Shown one piece after another: positions 35,955 to 45,342 of a stretch of DNA of 64,000 nucleotides. Position 1 is the stretch's first letter, and every line of letters starts with the position of its first letter. The translations under genes were made by a program, and so were the position numbers. This stretch comes from DATBGO01 sp963840095. GTDB lineage: Bacteria; Actinomycetota; Actinomycetes; Streptosporangiales; Streptosporangiaceae. Under the pieces are notes generated by a model. The model did no database searches. It was not told the DNA's origin and worked only from the letters and a program-made list of their open reading frames with translations. The stretch is taken from positions 558,001-622,000 of the forward strand of contig CAWIXN010000005.1 of assembly GCA_963840095.1 (NCBI GenBank). Direction: 5' to 3'.

Positions 35955-38105
35955 ATGGCGGAGAAGACGGGCGCAGCTGGAGCCGCGGGCAGGGCACCCT
36001 CGGCCGGCCAGCCCGATAGCGTGCGCAATGTGGTGCTGGTCGGCCACTCGGGAGCGGGAAAGACGACCCTGGTCGAGGCGCTGCTCGTCGGCACCGGGGC
36101 GATCCAGCGCGCCGGACGGGTCGAGGACGGCTCGACGGTGAGCGACTTTGACGAGGTCGAGGTCAGGCAGCAGCGGTCGGTGAACCTCACCCTGGCTCCG
36201 GTGGTGCACGCCGGGGTGAAGGTCAACCTGCTGGACACACCGGGATACGCGGACTTCACCGGGGACCTGCGGGCCGGCCTGCGCGCCGCGGATGCCGCGC
36301 TGTTCACGGTCTCGGCGGCCGAGGGCGTGGACGGACTGACCAAGATGCTCTGGGACGAGTGCGCGGCCGTCGGGATGCCGCGCGCGGTGGTCATCACCAA
36401 GATCGATCACCACCGGGCCGACTTCAGCGAGGCGCTCGCCGCCTGCCGCGAGGCGTTCGGCGACTCGGTAGCGCCGCTGTACCTGCCGGTCGCGGACGCC
36501 CAGGGCGGCGTGCGCGGGCTGATCGGGCTGCTCTCGGAGCAGTTCTATGACTACTCGGGCGGCACCCGGACGGAGCGCACGCCCGAGCCCGGCCAGGCCG
36601 ACGGCCTGGCGGAGGCGCGCGGTGCGCTGATCGAGGCGATCATCCAGGAGAGCGAGGACGAGAGCCTCATGGACTCTTACCTCTCCGGTGACGACCTTGA
36701 CGTCAAGGGCCTGATCGAGGATCTGGAGACGGCGGTGGCGCGCGGCAGCTTCTACCCGGTGCTCCCGGCGGCCGCGCCGCACGGCATCGGCATTGCCGAG
36801 CTGCTCGAGGTCATGACGCAGGCCTTCCCGTCACCGCAGGAACACCCGATGCCCGCGGTGACCACCGTAGACGGCAAGCCGGTCACTGGCTTGTCCTGCG
36901 ACCCGGCCGGCCCGCTGCTGGCCGAGGTGGTCAAGACCACCTCAGACCCGTACGTGGGCCGGATCAGCCTGGTCCGGGTCTTCTCTGGCACCCTGCGGCC
37001 CGACGCCGTTGTGCACGTATCGGGCCATGGCCGGGCCGACCGCGGCCACGCCGATCACGATCAGGACGAGCGGGTCGGCGCACTGACCTCCCCGCTGGGC
37101 AAGCAGCAGCGCAACGTGGCGCAGTGCGTCGCCGGCGACATCTGCGCGGTCGCGAAGCTCTCCAGCGCGGAAACCTCCGACACCCTGTCCGACAAGGACC
37201 GCCCGCTGGTCATGGAATCCTGGGCGATGCCTGAGCCGCTGCTCCCGGTCGCGATCACGGCCAAGTCCAAGGCGGACGAGGACAAGATGTCGCAGGCCCT
37301 GGCCAGGCTGGTGGCCGAGGATCCGACGCTGCGCCTGGAGATGAACGCCGAGACCCGCCAGCTGGTGCTGTGGTGCATGGGCGAGGCCCACGTCGACCTG
37401 CTGCTCGACCGGCTGTCCAGCCGGTACGGGGTAGCGGTGGAGACCACCGAGCTGCGGGTACCGCTGCGCGAGACGGTGGCGGGCAAGGCGCAGGGCCTGG
37501 GCAGGAACGTCAAGCAGACCGGCGGACATGGCGAGTTCGGTATCTGCCACGTCGAGGTGCAGCCGCTGCCCTCAGGCTCGGGACTCGAGTTCGTCGACAA
37601 GATCGTCGGCGGCGTCGTGCCTCGCCAGTTCATCCCGTCGGTCGAGAAGGGTGTCCGGGCCCAGATGGAACAAGGCGTGATGGCCGGCTACCCGATGGTG
37701 GACATCCGGGTGACCCTGTTCGACGGCAAGGCGCACTCGGTGGACTCCTCGGACATGGCGTTCCAGAAGGCCGGCCGGGCCGCGCTCCGCGACGCTGCCG
37801 AGAAGGCACAGGTGAACCTGCTTGAACCGGTCGACGAGGTATCCGTCATGGTGCCCGACGACTACGTGGGTGCGGTGATGTCGGACCTGTCATCACGCCG
37901 CGGCCGAGTGCTCGGCACCGAGCCGGTGCCCGGCGGCCGGACCCTGGTCAAGGCGGAGATCCCGGAACTAGAGATCACCAGGTACGCGATCGACCTGCGG
38001 TCGATGTCCCATGGGACCGGCTCATTCGCCCGTTCGTACCTGCGTTACGAGCCACTGCCCCCGCATCTGGCGGAGAAGGTCGTCGCAGCGTCCAAGCCCG
38101 GCTAG
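35955..38105 (+). CDS. Elongation factor G-like protein EF-G2
   Basis: Translational GTPase paralogue of 716 residues. The G domain has the P-loop GHSGAGKTT, DTPGYADF and TKIDHHRADF, and the EF-G domains II-V follow. The P-loop (GHSGAGK) differs from the AHVDAGK of canonical EF-G. This fits the actinobacterial EF-G2 group, whose cellular role is unsettled. The ATG at 35955 has AGGAGG eight bases upstream and is preferred to a GTG 13 codons earlier. It is the only plus-strand gene between pgsA and the HIT gene, and its divergent promoter is shared with the PIM operon. Confidence 0.9.
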   Translation: MAEKTGAAGAAGRAPSAGQPDSVRNVVLVGHSGAGKTTLVEALLVGTGAIQRAGRVEDGSTVSDFDEVEVRQQRSVNLTLAPVVHAGVKVNLLDTPGYADFTGDLRAGLRAADAALFTVSAAEGVDGLTKMLWDECAAVGMPRAVVITKIDHHRADFSEALAACREAFGDSVAPLYLPVADAQGGVRGLIGLLSEQFYDYSGGTRTERTPEPGQADGLAEARGALIEAIIQESEDESLMDSYLSGDDLDVKGLIEDLETAVARGSFYPVLPAAAPHGIGIAELLEVMTQAFPSPQEHPMPAVTTVDGKPVTGLSCDPAGPLLAEVVKTTSDPYVGRISLVRVFSGTLRPDAVVHVSGHGRADRGHADHDQDERVGALTSPLGKQQRNVAQCVAGDICAVAKLSSAETSDTLSDKDRPLVMESWAMPEPLLPVAITAKSKADEDKMSQALARLVAEDPTLRLEMNAETRQLVLWCMGEAHVDLLLDRLSSRYGVAVETTELRVPLRETVAGKAQGLGRNVKQTGGHGEFGICHVEVQPLPSGSGLEFVDKIVGGVVPRQFIPSVEKGVRAQMEQGVMAGYPMVDIRVTLFDGKAHSVDSSDMAFQKAGRAALRDAAEKAQVNLLEPVDEVSVMVPDDYVGAVMSDLSSRRGRVLGTEPVPGGRTLVKAEIPELEITRYAIDLRSMSHGTGSFARSYLRYEPLPPHLAEKVVAASKPG

Positions 38106-38126
38106 CAGCCCGCCCGGCCGACCCGG

Positions 38127-38771
38127 CTACGCGCCCGGCAGGCCGGCGCCGTGGCCCGCAGCCGTCTCACCGGCGGCGGGCCACGCGGCGGCCAGCAGGT
38201 CCCTGGTGTCGGCGAGCAGCTGCGGCAGCACCTTGGTCCGGCCCACCACCGGCATGAAGTTGGCATCGCCGCCCCACCGAGGCACCACATGCTGGTGCAG
38301 GTGGGCGGCGATCCCCGCGCCCGCGACGCTGCCCATGTTCATGCCGATGTTGAAGCCCTGCGCCCCGGAGGCCTGCCGCAGCGTGCGCATCGCCTGCCTG
38401 GTGAACGCGGCGAGCTCGGCGCTCTCGCCGTCGTCGAGATCGGTGTAGTCGGCAACGTGCCTGTTGGGGCACACCAGCAGATGACCGCTGTTGTACGGGT
38501 ACAGGTTCAGCACCGCGTAGACCAGCGAGCCCCGCGCGACAATCAGCGCCTCGGCATCCGGCAGGCGGCGGATGCGGCAGAACGGGCACTCGCCCCCGGC
38601 GTCGGCTGGCTTGTTCTCGCCCTTGATGTAGGCCATCCGGTGCGGCATCCAGAGCCGCTGGAAGCCGTCCGGCGTCCCGGCGCCGTCCTGCCATGACGGC
38701 TCGCCGTCGGTACCGGCACCAGCGGCCCGGCCGCCCGGCTCGTCTCGCGCGTCTGGCTCGGCAGAAAACAT
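38127..38771 (-). CDS. HIT-family nucleotide hydrolase/phosphorylase
   Basis: Histidine-triad protein of 214 residues with the catalytic H-x-H-x-H motif in IAAHLHQHVVPRW. Earlier family regions include CPFCRI, a possible zinc site, and NLYPYNSGHLLVCPNRHVAD. Related proteins act on dinucleoside polyphosphates such as Ap4A. It is the gene between thrS and pgsA in many actinobacteria. Confidence 0.92.
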   Translation of the reverse strand: MFSAEPDARDEPGGRAAGAGTDGEPSWQDGAGTPDGFQRLWMPHRMAYIKGENKPADAGGECPFCRIRRLPDAEALIVARGSLVYAVLNLYPYNSGHLLVCPNRHVADYTDLDDGESAELAAFTRQAMRTLRQASGAQGFNIGMNMGSVAGAGIAAHLHQHVVPRWGGDANFMPVVGRTKVLPQLLADTRDLLAAAWPAAGETAAGHGAGLPGA

Positions 38772-38835
38772 AACTGCAGCATAGGGACGGCCGCACGCGG
38801 CCCATCCCCCGGACCCGCTTGCCTGGACCCGCGTC

Positions 38836-38905
38836 GCCCGGACCCGCTCGCCCGGACCCGCTCGCCCGGACCCGCTCGCCCGGACCCGCTCGCCCGGACC
38901 CGCTC
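38836..38905. repeat. 14-bp minisatellite between thrS and the HIT gene
   Basis: Five perfect copies of the 14-bp unit GCCCGGACCCGCTC fill most of the thrS-HIT gap, with a degenerate copy just before. No hairpin potential and no spacers. Confidence 0.9.
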
Positions 38906-38916
38906 GCTGAATCCGC

Positions 38917-40893
38917 TCAGACCTGGATGCGCAGCGCGACCGCGTCGACGATCTCGGCCACCGCGTCGCCGACCGGCACGCCGTTTTTCTGCTCGCCGCT
39001 GCGGTACCTGAATGAGACCGCGCCCGCGGCTACGTCCTGGTCCCCGGCCAGCAGCATGTACGGGACCTTTTGCCGCTGGGCGTTCCTGATCTTCTTCTGC
39101 ATCCGGTCGTCACCGGTGTCGAGCTCGACCCGGATCCCGGCCGCCCGCAGCCTGCCCGCCACATCCACCAGGTACGGGATATGCACCTCAGAGATCGGGA
39201 TGCCGACCACCTGAACCGGCGCGAGCCACGGCGGGAAGGCGCCCGCGAAGTGCTCGACCAGGATGCCGAAGAACCGCTCGATCGAGCCAAACAGCGCCCG
39301 GTGGATCATGTAAGGCCGCTGCCTGGAGCCGTCGGCGGCCTGGTATTCGATGCCGAACCGGCCCGGCTCCTGGAAGTCGACCTGCAGGGTGGACAGCTGC
39401 CAGCGGCGCCCGATCGCGTCCCGGACGTGCACGTCGATCTTGGGCGCGTAGAACGCGCCCTCGCCCTCAGCGATCACGTAGGGCAGCCCGGATACGTCCA
39501 GCGCGTGCTTGAGCGCCGCCTCCGCCTTCTCCCACTCGGCCGGCTCCCCCACGTACTTCTCCGGCCGGGTGGACAGCTCCGCCTCGAACTCGGTCAGCCC
39601 GAAATCGCGCAGCAGTCCCACTACGAAGTCGAGCAGCGAGGCGAGCTCTCCCTCCAGCTGGTCGGGGGTGCAGAAGATGTGCGCGTCGTCCTGGGTGAAG
39701 CCGCGGGCCCTGGTCAGCCCGTGCACCACCCCGGACTTCTCGTACCGGTACACGGTGCCGAACTCGAACAGCCGCAGCGGCAGCTCCCGGTAGGACCGAC
39801 CGCGCGAGGCGTAGATGAGGATGTGCATCGGGCAGTTCATCGGCTTGGGGTAGTACTTGGCGCCCTCAAGCTCCATGGGCGGGTACATGCTGTCGGCGTA
39901 CCAGGCGAGATGCCCCGAGGTCTCGAACAGCTCGGATTTGGTCAGGTGCGGGGTGTTGACGAATTCGTAGCCGGCCGCCACATGCCGCTGCCGGGAGTAC
40001 TCCTCCATGATCCGCCGGATGGTCCCGCCCTTAGGGTGGAACACCGGCAGCCCGCTGCCGATCTCGGTGGGGAAGGAGAACAGGTCCAGCTCGGCACCTA
40101 GCTTACGGTGGTCACGGCGCTCCGCCTCGACCAGCATGTGCAGGTAGTCATCCTGCGCCTGGCGGGATGGCCACGCGGTCCCGTAGATGCGCTGCAGCTG
40201 CGGGTTGCGCTCACTGCCGCGCCAGTACGCGCCGCCGGTCCGCATCAGCTTGAACGCGGGAATCTGCCTGGTGGTCGGCAGGTGCGGGCCACGGCATAGG
40301 TCCTTCCAGACCACCTCGCCAGTGCCGGGATCGGTGTTGTCATAGATGGTCAGCTCGGGGCCGCCGACCTCGACCGACTCCTCGGAATCTGCGCCGCCGC
40401 CCTTCAGCCCGATGAGTTCCAGCTTGTACGGCTCCCCGGCCAGCTCGGCTCGGGCCTCGGCGTCGGTCACCACGCGCCTAGCGAACCGCTGGCCCTGACG
40501 CACGATCTGGCGCATTCGCCCCTCGATCGCCTTAAGGTCTTCGGGGCCAAACGGCTGCACCACGTCAAAGTCGTAGTAGAAGCCGTTCTCGACCGGGGGC
40601 CCGATGCCCAGCCTCGCCTCGGGGAACAGCTCCTGCACCGCCTGGGCGAGCACGTGGGCGGTCGAGTGCCGCAAGATGGCCAGCCCGTCGTCGCTCCCGA
40701 TGGCCACCGGCTCTACCACGTCGCCGTCAGCCACCTCGCGGGCCAGATCGCGCAGCTCGCCGTTGACTCTGGCCGCGATCACGTCCTCGGTGCTGGTGCC
40801 GTCCGCAGCGGCCAGCGCCTCGCCGATCGTCGTGCCGCCCGCCGCCACGTGCTCGCGTCCGGCGAGGGTGATGTGACGCTGGTCGGCAGGCAC
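38917..40893 (-). CDS. thrS: Threonine--tRNA ligase
   Basis: Class II synthetase of 658 residues. It has the N-terminal TGS domain (HITLAGREHVAAGGTTIGEA) and the editing-like domain with GFYYDF. The catalytic domain has zinc ligands in MNCPMHILIY and the later HRALFGSIERFFG. The C-terminal anticodon-binding domain contains QKVPYMLLAGDQD. The GTG at 40893 is chosen because GGGAG lies five bases upstream and homologues begin there. A GTG at 40935 would add 14 residues. Confidence 0.96.
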   Translation of the reverse strand: MPADQRHITLAGREHVAAGGTTIGEALAAADGTSTEDVIAARVNGELRDLAREVADGDVVEPVAIGSDDGLAILRHSTAHVLAQAVQELFPEARLGIGPPVENGFYYDFDVVQPFGPEDLKAIEGRMRQIVRQGQRFARRVVTDAEARAELAGEPYKLELIGLKGGGADSEESVEVGGPELTIYDNTDPGTGEVVWKDLCRGPHLPTTRQIPAFKLMRTGGAYWRGSERNPQLQRIYGTAWPSRQAQDDYLHMLVEAERRDHRKLGAELDLFSFPTEIGSGLPVFHPKGGTIRRIMEEYSRQRHVAAGYEFVNTPHLTKSELFETSGHLAWYADSMYPPMELEGAKYYPKPMNCPMHILIYASRGRSYRELPLRLFEFGTVYRYEKSGVVHGLTRARGFTQDDAHIFCTPDQLEGELASLLDFVVGLLRDFGLTEFEAELSTRPEKYVGEPAEWEKAEAALKHALDVSGLPYVIAEGEGAFYAPKIDVHVRDAIGRRWQLSTLQVDFQEPGRFGIEYQAADGSRQRPYMIHRALFGSIERFFGILVEHFAGAFPPWLAPVQVVGIPISEVHIPYLVDVAGRLRAAGIRVELDTGDDRMQKKIRNAQRQKVPYMLLAGDQDVAAGAVSFRYRSGEQKNGVPVGDAVAEIVDAVALRIQV

Positions 40894-41015
40894 GGCTGCT
40901 CCCTGGGGCTGTTCGGTGGGGATCTTCGGTGGCACGGGACGATCGCCCCGTGCCCGAATGCTATCGAGCCGGCCACGCGGGCGCGCATCTGTATCCGCCA
41001 GCCCGGCCGTTATCC

Positions 41016-41036
41016 GGGCTGGCGCGCCGCCAGCCC
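41016..41036. terminator. Strong GC hairpin between L,D-transpeptidase 1 and thrS
   Basis: A perfect 9-bp stem GGGCTGGCG/CGCCAGCCC with a three-base loop. It may terminate the L,D-transpeptidase transcript or lie in the thrS leader. No T-tract. Confidence 0.5.
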
Positions 41037-41120
41037 GCCCTCAGCCCGATGAACCAGCCCGCCCTCAGCCCGATGAACCAGCCCGCCCTCAGCCCGATGA
41101 ACCAGCCCGCCCTCAGCCCG
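41031..41120. repeat. 24-bp minisatellite upstream of thrS
   Basis: Three perfect copies and a partial fourth of a 24-bp unit (CAGCCCGCCCTCAGCCCGAT plus GAAC). A shorter GCTTGGCGAGCAGGC-type repeat follows at about 41214-41262. Together they fill the approximately 370-bp gap, which holds no gene. Confidence 0.85.
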
Positions 41121-41265
41121 GACCGGCGTCGCCTGGCCGTCTGGTGACGTCTGGGGCCATTGCGACGCAAGCGGGCACCGATACGGCTGGGACGCCGATG
41201 CGGGTCGAGCTTCGCTTGGCGAGCAGGCGGGCTTGGCGAGCAGGCAGGCTTGGCGAGCAGGAAGG

Positions 41266-42501
41266 CTAGGGTGCCGCGACCGTGACCAGGCTGCCGTACG
41301 TGAGGTAAGGCCAGGCCTGCTCGGCGGCGGAGTACGGCAGCTCGACGCAGCCCAGGCTCTGCGGGAAGCCGTAGGAGTAGCGCGGGAAGTAGTGCACGGC
41401 CTCGCCAGCCCGGAAGTAGGCCACGAACGAGACCGGGTCGGCGTACTGCGACCCGTCCGGGTTGGTGCCCTTCATGATCTGGAAGCGGTACCTCAGGTAC
41501 ACCGGGGCGGTGCCGATCGTGGTCGGCGCGACCGGGATGCCCGTGTTGGCCAGGCTGTGGAAGACCTTGCGGCCGTTGTGCCAGATGGTCAGCGTTTCCG
41601 GGCTCGCCTCACTGGCCCGGGCGTAGGTGTAGCCATTCGTGTTGTCCTCGCCGCGGGCCGCCGCCCTGAGCAGCGCAGCCCAGACCGCCTGGCCAGCGAT
41701 CCCGTCCATCGTCATGCCGTGATCGGACTCAAACGCCATCACGGCCCCGGTTAGGACCAGGCTTGAGCCGCCCGGCCGCCAGAAGGTCCGCAGTTCCCTC
41801 GGGTAACCCGCCTGCCAGGTGAAGGTGCCGGCCGGGGGGCTGTAGGCGGCACTGAACTCGGCATTGGCGCTCGAGGATGCGACACCGGAGGACGCCGCAG
41901 CGGCCATCGCGGCCCCGTTACTCGCGGTGCCGGAGGTCGCCGTACCGGACGACGTGGCCGGGGCCCAGTTCAGCGGCAGGTAGCCGAGCTGCGCGAGCAG
42001 CTGGTCCAGCCGCAAAGTGTCGAACGTCCCGGTCCGGAACCGGGCTGAGACCGGCTTGGCCAGCACCCCGCCGCTGACCGCTCTGACCCCCGCGGACCCG
42101 GCTGGTATCCGGAGCTTGACCACCGTCTCCGGCGCGAAGGCCCGCTCCGGAGCGAACAGCAGGCTGTCCCCGCTGCCCCGCTCCCAGCTCCCGGAGATCC
42201 GTGGCGTCAGCCTCGGCAGCGGGGACCCGGCGGCCAGCGGGGCCGAGAAGACAATGCGGACCGGGCTCGCGCCGTTCACCCCGGTGGAGTACAAGGCCGG
42301 AGAAACCGACACCACTCGCAGTGGCCGGGCGGAGGCGGTCTGCGTCTGCGCCCCCGCTGACTGCCGCGACCCGCTGCTGCTGGTGCTTTCCAGTGCTGAG
42401 GCCCTGGTCAGCGCGAACCAGGTGCCTGCGGCCAGGACGGCGGCTATAGCTACCGCAAGCCCCACGATCCGAACGCGCAGCAGTCGTGCTCCGGACAACA
42501 T
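41266..42501 (-). CDS. L,D-transpeptidase 1
   Basis: Peptidoglycan cross-linking enzyme of 411 residues with an N-terminal membrane anchor or signal (IVGLAVAIAAVLAAGTWFAL). A beta-rich Ig-like domain (RPLRVVSVSPALYSTGVNG to about residue 165) follows, then a peptidoglycan-binding-like segment (GAVMAFESDHGMTMDGIAG). The C-terminal YkuD domain has the catalytic His in VHYFPRYSYG and Cys385 in SLGCVELPY. The ATG at 42501 follows GAGGGGG. It is an evident paralogue of the next gene. Confidence 0.9.
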   Translation of the reverse strand: MLSGARLLRVRIVGLAVAIAAVLAAGTWFALTRASALESTSSSGSRQSAGAQTQTASARPLRVVSVSPALYSTGVNGASPVRIVFSAPLAAGSPLPRLTPRISGSWERGSGDSLLFAPERAFAPETVVKLRIPAGSAGVRAVSGGVLAKPVSARFRTGTFDTLRLDQLLAQLGYLPLNWAPATSSGTATSGTASNGAAMAAAASSGVASSSANAEFSAAYSPPAGTFTWQAGYPRELRTFWRPGGSSLVLTGAVMAFESDHGMTMDGIAGQAVWAALLRAAARGEDNTNGYTYARASEASPETLTIWHNGRKVFHSLANTGIPVAPTTIGTAPVYLRYRFQIMKGTNPDGSQYADPVSFVAYFRAGEAVHYFPRYSYGFPQSLGCVELPYSAAEQAWPYLTYGSLVTVAAP

Positions 42502-42664
42502 CAGCCCCCTCGTATGCAGGCCCGGCCTATGTCGGCGGGACGAAACTGCCACGTACGTCGATGTATACCAGTTAATCCGTAACTTCGAGCGTAGATACCG
42601 GGGCGTGGCGAAACCTGAGGAGAAAATTAAGAATTCACTGAGAAATAGCTACAGAACAGTCACG

Positions 42665-43957
42665 TCAGCCGGTGACCGTGACCAGGCTCCCGTAGGTGAG
42701 ATAGGGCCAGGCCTGCTCGGCCGCCGCATAGGGCAGCTCGACGCAGCCCAGGCTCTGCTGGAATCCGTACGAGGCGCGGGGGAAGTAATGCACCGCGTCG
42801 CCGCCGTTGAAGTAGGCCACGAACGAGACCGGGTCGGCGTAGCTGCTGCCGTCCGGGTTGGTGCCCTGCATGATCTGGAACCGGTAGCGCAGGAAAACGG
42901 GAAACGTGCCGTCCACAGTCGGCGCGACGGGTATCCCGGTGTTGGCGGGGCTGCTCAGCACCAGCCGCCCGTCGTGCCAGATGGTGAGCGTCTCCGGGCT
43001 GCCCTTGCTGGCCACCGCGTAGGTATACCCGTCACGGTTGCTGCTGTCGGCGGCGGCTGCCCGGAAGACCGCGTCCCACAGCGCCGGGCCTGGCATGCCA
43101 TCGATGGTCATGTGGTGCTCGGACTGGAAGGCCATCACGGCGCCCCGCAGGATCACGTTGAACACGTCCGGCGACCACATGCCGGCCAGCGAGGACGGAT
43201 AGCCGGGCTCCCAGCGGAACTGCCCGGCGGGCGGGCTGTAGGCGAGCGCGCCTTGCTCCGCGAGCCACGAGCCCGGCGGGCCGACTATTTCTTCGGCCCG
43301 ATGGCCGAAGAAGGCCGGGCGCCAGGACAACGGCAGGTAGCCAAGCTGGCCGAGCAGCTGGGCCAGCCGCCGCGGCGCCCAGGCCTGCGTGCTGAAGCTC
43401 GCGACGACGGGCCTGGCGAGCTGCGCTCCAGTCACTGCGCGAACGCCATCCCGGCCCGCCGGGATGGTCACGGTCACCGCGCTCGACGGGCTGAACGCCA
43501 CGGCGGGAGTGAAGACCGCCAGCGTTCCGGCCGGCTGCCAGCTGCCCGCCACTGACGGGGTCACCCGGGGCATCGGCGAGCCGGCCGCCAGCGGGGCGGA
43601 GAACCTCACCTGGACCGGGTCATCCCCGTTTACCTGACCGGCGCCGGGCGCCGGGCTGATCGAGACCACCCGCAGCGCTGCCCGGGCGCCGGTGGCGCCG
43701 ACCGCCACGGGCTGTTGGCCGGATGGCGGCCTGGTCGTGACCGCCGCAGCGGTCGGCCCGCCATGCGTCAGGGCGTAGGTCGCGGCGCCAGCGAGGATGG
43801 CAACGATGGCGGCCGAGATCAGGATGATGCGGGCTGTCGGCTGGGCGGCTACCAGGCGGCGCAGGCTAGGGACCCGCGCTGCCGACTGCTCCCCTTCCGC
43901 AGCGCGGGGCGCGACAGAGCGCGTCCTGCGAGATCTGCCGTGCCGTCCCGCGCCCAC
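42665..43957 (-). CDS. L,D-transpeptidase 2 (paralogue of the neighbour)
   Basis: A 430-residue protein with the same layout as the adjacent gene. It has a basic cytoplasmic N-terminus, a transmembrane helix (IILISAAIVAILAGAATYAL), the Ig-like domain (ALRVVSISPAPGAGQVNGDD), a peptidoglycan-binding-like segment (HHMTIDGMPGPALW) and a YkuD domain with Cys405 in SLGCVELPY. The last 60 residues are almost identical to L,D-transpeptidase 1, so the pair arose by tandem duplication. The GTG at 43957 behind GGGGGAG is chosen; an ATG at 44047 is possible but lacks a ribosome site. Confidence 0.88.
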   Translation of the reverse strand: MGAGRHGRSRRTRSVAPRAAEGEQSAARVPSLRRLVAAQPTARIILISAAIVAILAGAATYALTHGGPTAAAVTTRPPSGQQPVAVGATGARAALRVVSISPAPGAGQVNGDDPVQVRFSAPLAAGSPMPRVTPSVAGSWQPAGTLAVFTPAVAFSPSSAVTVTIPAGRDGVRAVTGAQLARPVVASFSTQAWAPRRLAQLLGQLGYLPLSWRPAFFGHRAEEIVGPPGSWLAEQGALAYSPPAGQFRWEPGYPSSLAGMWSPDVFNVILRGAVMAFQSEHHMTIDGMPGPALWDAVFRAAAADSSNRDGYTYAVASKGSPETLTIWHDGRLVLSSPANTGIPVAPTVDGTFPVFLRYRFQIMQGTNPDGSSYADPVSFVAYFNGGDAVHYFPRASYGFQQSLGCVELPYAAAEQAWPYLTYGSLVTVTG

Positions 43958-44476
43958 GCCGCCGCTCCCCCGTCCCTGCGCCTTGGCACTTCCCGGGTGC
44001 TCCCGCCGGGAGACCCTTCGATCACTGAGAGTGACCCAACAGTGCATGATAGTTACTCAGTGTTACGTGAGTACCCGGGTTGGCCCGCGCCGAACCAAAC
44101 GCGGGCGGAACCAAGATGCTCTCAAGCGGCCGCAGCGCGCTCGCGCCCGACTGCCGCAGGCCGATTGCCGGGGAGAACGACGGCAGCCGGTCGCGCTCTT
44201 GCAACCGGCCGTGAACTGGGTAAGTGAGGTCGGCACGTCTGGCTTTGTCCTGCACGGATGCGGCCCTGTTTCGGTCCCGCCCACCGGTTAAGCGCGGCCA
44301 GCCCGCCCGGCGGAGACTCCGTCCGCAATCGCGATGGTCTCCGCGGTTACTAGGCCGGGCGCACGCCCGGCGCTTCCGCGCACCTGCCCTGGTCCTGGCC
44401 TGCGGCAGCGGCGCGGCAGCGGCGCGGCAGCGCCAGGCTACGTGAACATGGACCCGGCTGAAACGTGACCTCTGAG
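43958..44476. other. Gap with probable promoter of L,D-transpeptidase 2
   Basis: About 520 bp with no supported gene. The stretch 44030-44070 is AT-richer than its surroundings and is the likely promoter region for the minus-strand transpeptidase. Open frames here have no family features. Confidence 0.45.
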
Positions 44477-44548
44477 TGGGCGATACTGGGATCGAACCAG
44501 TGACCTCCTCGGTGTGAACGAGGCGCTCTCCCGCTGAGCCAATCGCCC
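44477..44548 (-). tRNA. tRNA-Val (anticodon CAC)
   Basis: A complete cloverleaf reads on the minus strand: acceptor GGGCGAT/ATCGCCC, D stem GCTC/GAGC, and anticodon stem CCTCG/CGAGG with loop TTCACAC (anticodon CAC). The T arm is ACTGG-TTCGATC-CCAGT and the discriminator base is A. CCA is not encoded. Confidence 0.97.
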
Positions 44549-44667
44549 GGCGCCGCCGGGCGGGTGGTACTACGGTGCCGTCACCCGGAGCAGAAACAGA
44601 CTAGCGCATAGCCGACCCGCCATAGCCGACGCGCCATCGTCGGCGGGGCACTGTCTGCCGCCGCGCC

Positions 44668-44784
44668 CCCCGATCCGGGCCCCCGATCCGGGCCCCCGAT
44701 CCGGGCCCCCGATCCGCGCTCCCGATCCGCGCCCCCCATCCGCGCCCCCCATCCGCGCCCCCCATCCGCGCCCCCCATCCGCGC
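44668..44784. repeat. 13-bp minisatellite, nine units
   Basis: Nine contiguous 13-bp units drifting from CCCCGATCCGGGC through CCCCGATCCGCGC to CCCCCATCCGCGC. The ordered change of variants suggests stepwise expansion. Confidence 0.92.
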
Positions 44785-45342
44785 TCGCCGCCGAGGGCGC
44801 GACTGGCGCGGTATCGTGCCTGATCGGGTCAACTCTCCTAAACTTTATATATAGGGACATTGTCGTCATATTCTGTTCTTATGCTTATCCGTACCTGCTT
44901 GCCCCGAGGTAGATTCGCGTCTCGGATAGCGCAGCCGGCCACAGTGGACATAGCATGGCGAGGCAGCACAGCCCCCGCAGTGAGCGAGTCGAACCATGCC
45001 AAACGCCCCCCGGCGTGTCATCACCGCGCAAGCCGCGAGCTTGTCCAGCCCGGCGATGAAACGTTGGCCAAGTCGTGTGAGACGAACGTCACAGCACATC
45101 CTCCCTGGTCACAGGAACACCGGACGCCGAAAAGCGCGTTTAATTTCCGTGAGTGTTTGACCAGGTCACTACTGGTTTGTTGACCAGTGACCGAGGTTAC
45201 GAGTGCCCCCGATCGCGGAATCTTATCTCCGTCGATGACAATTCAGCGGCACATGCTGTGCCATAGCTGATGAATAGCCTCGCAGCATTTAAACGAAGCC
45301 CGGCATTCCGGGACACGACACGGCAGAAGGTCAAGCCAGATC
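44785..45342. promoter_or_regulatory. AT-richer gap upstream of the SsgA-like gene with a dyad element
   Basis: About 560 bp without a supported gene and with clearly lower GC than the rest of the window, for example TTTATATATAGGG near 44842. At 45164-45192 an imperfect inverted repeat (GGTCACT...AGTGACC, inner GGT/ACC) overlaps a direct repeat of TTGACCAG. This could be an operator for developmental control of the downstream SsgA-like gene. That role is inference from position. Confidence 0.4.

Noticed and set aside
40894..41265. T-box riboswitch upstream of thrS
   Set aside because: No T-box consensus or specifier hairpin. The gap is mainly a 24-bp minisatellite with one simple hairpin.
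44668..44784. 13-bp repeat array as a CRISPR array
   Set aside because: Units are contiguous, with no spacers, too short for CRISPR repeats, and no cas genes are present.
44866..45099. Small Cys-rich protein on the minus strand in the low-GC gap
   Set aside because: No ribosome site, no homology features, and codon use unlike the neighbouring genes.
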